NCBI GenBank assembly: GCA_016748015.1
Contig: JAAOMT010000769.1
Span: 4,441-68,440 of the forward strand
Reading direction: 5' to 3'
DNA: 64,000 nt
Source of the DNA: Geosiphon pyriformis
Taxonomy: Eukaryota > Glomeromycota > Glomeromycetes > Archaeosporales > Geosiphonaceae
Shown: positions 59,451 through 64,000 of the stretch, piece by piece
Layout of the letters: every line of letters begins with the position of its first letter
Numbering within the stretch: position 1 is the first letter of the stretch
Program-made: the position numbers and the translations under genes
The notes under the pieces: generated by a model
Database searches by the model: none
What the model saw: only the letters and a program-made list of their open reading frames with translations
Told to the model about the DNA's origin: nothing

Positions 59451-62200
59451 TGATTGTTAAATATATTGTTAATAAAGTAAAATATGTAGTGCTGCTTAAA
59501 AATTTTGTTGTTTTTTCAAATGAACATAATAGATAGATAAGCTTTTCAACTTTTTTTATTTATTTAAAATCAAAAATAAAATAGTTAATTTATTCCTATT
59601 TTGATAAATTTTTCAATTATTTTTACATTGTATTGCTTTATACAATGCCTTAATTAAGTGTTTCAAATTAATAAGTTTTTTCAAAACTTTTAAAATTAAG
59701 CTTTACTAAGTGGTAACATCTTAAATTGGTACAAAAATTCTTTTGTTAGATTTAAAGCTCTTTAATTTAAAAAAATGAGCCTAATATTTATTATAATAAA
59801 TAAGAAATAAATTATGAGCTTTATACAGGTAAAAAAAAATTTAATATTAAAACAATTATTTAAACTATTCGAAATTGTAAGGTAAATAGTATATGTAAAA
59901 CAAAAAATAAATTTGATATTTATATCTTGAAATACTTTAAAAATTTTGTATTATTGTTTATAGCTCTGTGAATAATTTTATTATATAAATTAATTATCTT
60001 TTTATTAAATATATACAAAAGTTTTATGACAATATTTTTTTTAAATAATCATATAGTATTTTTTTAATTGTAAATAAGACTTTATATAATTAAAAATTTT
60101 TGGTTAACTAATAAATTGTAATACCAATATATAATTAGTAAAAACAGTTTAATAATTGATAATAAAATGGCTTTTTTTATAATATTATTAAGTAATTTAA
60201 CTAGTTATTATCTTGTAAATTTAATATTTTATCAAATAAGTAATTTAATTATTATATTATAAAATAGTTTATAATTAAGATATAGTAAATAACAAAATGT
60301 TTTTAAATTTCATGTTTTCTAATAATACAAATAACTATAAATTATTTATAATAAATTTAAGCAATTAAAAATTAATATATTCTTGTTTTATTACAAAAAA
60401 GACTTAATCTTATTCTATAATTGTTGTATGTTGTCTATTGAAGTGGTTTTAGTTTTTAGGTAAAATAGTTTTGTTTTTTTATAATCAAATATACTTTGCA
60501 AAATAATAAGCATAAGATAATAAAGTATTAAAAAATAAAATTGTGAATATTTAATAATACTATATATTCAAATTTTTTTATTTTTATTGTATTTAAACTA
60601 ATAATAAATTTAACTAATATTAACTCTTATTTTATTTTATTATTTAATTATAATTTATTGGCTTATAAGTTAATATTGTACTTTGGTAAATAATTTTAAA
60701 AGTTTTAATAAATTTGAAGTTTTAACAATTAAGTTGTAATAATTAATAATATTTAGTGGTTGATTTTTTTGACATATTAACGAGTTTATTTTGGTGTTTA
60801 TTACTTTTTTGATATGTATTTTAATATTTAACAAGTTAATTTTATGTTTATTTTTGTATTTTTTACCAGACAATTTTTAATATTGTAATTTTAATGTTTT
60901 TTGTAATTAAATATTATATACAACAAAACAAAACAAAACAAAACAAAAATAAATAAAATAATAATAATAAATAAAAAATTAATATTTTGTTAATAACTAT
61001 AATCAAAACTATTGTTTTAGTGCTGTTAGATTCTTTAAATAGGTGTTATTAGTATTAGTTTTTTTTAATAAACTAAGTATTAATAATAAGTAATTTCAAC
61101 AAAATAAATATAAGTTCATGAAATTTGAAATTAAATATTGAATAATAACTTTAATTTTATTAAAATAGACTTTATTTTAAGTACTAAATTTTTTAATTGC
61201 TGAAAATACTTAATAAAAATCAAATTTTAATGATAAAAAATTTTTTTTTTGCTTTTAATATTACTGCTATATATATACATAAATCTTTGTAATATAAAAT
61301 TCCTAAATATTTTAGTGATTTTTACACTTTTTGAGTTATTGCTAGAATTTTTAATATTATATTATCTACTAACTTTTAATATTTAATTGGTTATTTATTC
61401 TATATATTTTTTCTTTATTATTTTATAAATAATACTGGTTAAAAATTTTTAAGTAATTAACAAATAAAGTTTTAACTAGTTAGAAGCATTAATTTAAACA
61501 CTTCAGAAAAATAGTGTTTTTTTTAAAATTTTTTAAATAATTTACATTAAATTATACTTAATGTATAAAAAATTGTGCTTGGTGGTTTGTAAACAAAGAT
61601 AAGGCAAAATATAATAATTATAATTATAATTTGACAAGATCATTTTGTAAAGAATACTTTGTATGATTTTTTTTGTAATTCTTATAGTGAAAATTGATTA
61701 TTTTAAATTCCAATAAAAAATATATATATATAATCATATTTTAATAAAAACTTAATTAAAAAATAAATTAAACTTGATAATCAATTTTCTTTAAATACTC
61801 TGTTTTTAATTAATTTAGAAATATAATTGATTGAAAAAAAATATAAAAAGAAATTAACAGATATTTTTTCAATTTTAAACCCTATTTTTTTAATTATTTT
61901 TTTTCTAAAAATCAATTTTTTTACTTGATTTCTAAAATTATTAAATATTAGTTTTTTTACCATTTAATTGAAAATTAATTAATCATATTTTGAAATCAAA
62001 TACTTGCAATTTATTAAAATTTATTATTAAAATTTAGAATTCATATAGTTATTATATTTTTTAAATTAAATTATTATTAAAAATACTTGTATTTGCATTT
62101 TTTTGAAAATTTTTGTATTAACATCTTTAAAATTTTGATGAAAAAAGTTAATAAAAAAATATTTAGAATATGATAAAACCTGCTTTTAAATACCAGAATC
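59451..62200. other. A+T-rich insertion into the kinase 3' flank
   Basis: The kinase flank similarity stops near 59,450 and resumes near 62,300 (62,340-62,470 resembles 20,050-20,180), so these 2.8 kb look inserted. No intact gene. The stretch 60,880-61,030 resembles 15,040-15,160 of the left arm. A 67-codon minus-strand ORF (60,670-60,873) contains QPLNIIN, faintly like the start of a hAT transposase; I do not rely on this. Confidence 0.5.
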
Positions 62201-62904
62201 TCAAATTAATCATAATAAAATTAGTCAAAAATTATAAATATTTTAATATACAAAGTGATGTTTATTGCCATTTATGATTTTCAAATTATCAAGCGTTTAT
62301 GAATTTACAAGCTTATAATTTACTTAATTTTATTTTAAGATAAATCAGTATTCGAAATTTCAACTTAATAAATAAAATTTTAAAAAAGAATTTGTTTTTA
62401 TTAGAATTTATCAATTATTGATAAAACTTGAATCATTCTCAAATATTAGTATTTTTAAAAATATATTTTTATTTAGATTTGAAAGAAATATTTTTAACGT
62501 ATATAAATTAATCTAATAAATATTTCTAATAAAAATAAAAATAATTTAAAACATAATAAACGTTATCTAAAATATATCCCTGTTAAAAAGATCAAATTCA
62601 ATCTCATTATAGAATTATTTAAAATAATATGCTTATTACATAAAGAGATGACATGATTATTTTTTTAGTATCTAAATATAATCGATAATAAAAATTATAC
62701 TTTACATGGTTAAATTTAAATTTCTAACTTCATATCTTTAGGGAGAACCCTAAATTTTTTAAATTATAGAAATCGAAACCCAAAGTATGAATTATTGTAA
62801 TATAAATGAGAATATGTGAAATAAATTCATCGAAATCAAACTTTAATAAGAAAAAAATTGAATCAAGATTTAGATAAAAAAAATTGATTGATTAACCTTT
62901 GCTC
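62201..62904. other. Kinase-type flank resumes
   Basis: It resembles 20,050-20,510 of the left arm (for example the AAGATAAATCAGTA stretch at 62,338-62,351 and the TATCAATTATTGATAAAACTT stretch near 62,408). No gene is seen. It ends where the next kinase relic begins. Confidence 0.5.
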
Positions 62905-64000
62905 ACCTAACTAAGATGAAGATATTAAAGCATAGAATGGTTATTTAAATTACTATAAATGGTTTCCATGGAAATTTTTGTCGAATATCAACGAAATTAC
63001 TAGAGAAAGATACCCTTATTAAAGGATTAATAAATCTGATAAGTATAAAACATCATTGTTCAATGTAATATAAAATAAGAGGAGATTCAGAACTAGCAAT
63101 AAAAATTATGCCAACGAACGGTTCAAAAGTGTTTAAAGAGGTAAACAAAGTATCAGTATTTATACTATATTTAATTTATATTTACCTATTATTTATTTGC
63201 TGTATATTATTTTTTATTTATATTATCTGTTTACTTTTATACACTGTTAATAGTAAAATGTTCAAAGGGCTATGTTTAATAACAGCAATTCAAGTTGTAT
63301 ATCTTCAAAATTTGGGGTTATGCAAAACGTTAAAACACTCGAGAATGGAATTGTGATGGAGTTTGCCGAACATGGAGACATGCGAAAATATTTATCATTC
63401 TACGAGTCGGTCTATTAAATTAAGGATCGCATCAAATATAGCTACTGGACTTTTTTCAATTCATTCTTCTGGTATGGTTCATCTTGACCTACACACTACA
63501 ATTGACTACTTATGAGGCAAATACCAGTAAACCATGAAGGAACAAAAACAGGAAAAGCAAAAAAGAAAAAAAATATTTATGGAGTGATTCCATACATTCC
63601 ACCAGAAGTTTTAAGAGGAGAAAAGTTTACATTGGCCGGTGATATTTATATTTTTTCCATGTTACTATGGAAATTAGCAACAGGAAAGACTTCTTTTTAT
63701 GATCTTTCTCATGATCACATTATTATAATTGATATTTTAAATGGTCAAAGACCTGAAATTACCTCCACTTATTCCACTTTCTATTGCCAAAATAATTGTA
63801 GAGTGTTGGCATGTTAATTATAAAAACCGTCTTAATGCCAAGGAAGTTGAATAGAAGTTGTTGGGACTTGCGGGTTCAGAGTCCGAGTTTTTAGAATCAG
63901 CTAAATACGTGTTTGAAATGTTAAAGAACGGCACAACAATAACAACAACAACGCCAACGCGCATTCATCCAGGAGCAGTTTATACAAGTCCTGTTTTAAG
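62905..64000 (+). pseudogene. TKL protein kinase pseudogene, running off the window
   Basis: It is related to 57,223. The first 65 codons, with the Cys cluster, are missing; it begins around NGYLNYYKW (62,937 on). The Gly loop is deleted near 63,000-63,025. The donor site is kept at about 63,141 and the exon 2 start near 63,247. The catalytic loop is broken: HRDLHSGN is now HLDLHT at about 63,480-63,497, followed by a frameshift. GVIPYIPPEVLRGEKF (63,580-63,630) and the tail IHPGAVYTS (63,961-63,990) are readable. CGA is intact where the arm copies have TGA, so this is a separate lineage. The end lies outside the window. Confidence 0.85.

Noticed and set aside
1-64000. CRISPR arrays, bacterial operons, tRNA or rRNA genes
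   Set aside because: No regularly spaced repeats with spacers, no bacterial gene organisation, and no cloverleaf or rRNA core sequence was recognised; spliceosomal introns show a eukaryotic nuclear genome.

Overview
The window looks like nuclear DNA of an arbuscular mycorrhizal fungus of the Rhizophagus/Glomus type. The signs are extreme A+T content outside genes, several tyrosine-kinase-like (TKL) kinase genes, Sel1-repeat relics, FAR1/MULE and Ty3/Gypsy relics, RNase H-bearing LINEs, and conserved genes with many short GT-AG introns. This assignment is inference from gene content; no database search was possible.

Layout. A very large inverted repeat dominates. The left arm (1 to about 21,110, probably continuing past the window start) is the reverse complement of the right arm (about 31,775 to 51,510). 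Between the arms is a unique core of about 10.7 kb with four apparently intact genes: a UBAP1-like ESCRT-I subunit (minus), ribosomal protein L19 (plus), a long disordered protein of unknown function (minus) and a FAF2/UBXD8-like UBX protein (plus). From the core outwards each arm holds a TKL kinase pseudogene, a long A+T-rich stretch with a 38-bp G+C-rich palindrome, a decayed MULE transposase and a decayed Ty3/Gypsy polyprotein. Each arm also carries its own 6.7-kb LINE at a different site, with target-site duplications and a matching empty site in the other arm. A nonsense codon shared by both kinase copies shows that the kinase was already broken when the arms duplicated. The arms then diverged by transitions, indels and separate LINE insertions.

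Right of the arms, at 52,474-52,531, two 19-bp Tn5/Nextera mosaic-end sequences stand in the assembly. The join between the inverted repeat and everything to its right may therefore be artificial. Beyond it are a Sel1-repeat/zinc-ribbon/kinase relic, a smaller inverted repeat made partly of kinase promoter sequence, one intact two-exon TKL kinase (57,223-58,599), and another kinase pseudogene that runs off the window end.

The core genes serve general cell functions (endosomal sorting, translation, Cdc48-linked protein quality control). There is no operon-like logic: they form two divergent pairs that converge in the middle. The interest lies in the architecture around them: a housekeeping island bracketed by inverted transposon graveyards that could mediate inversion of the core.
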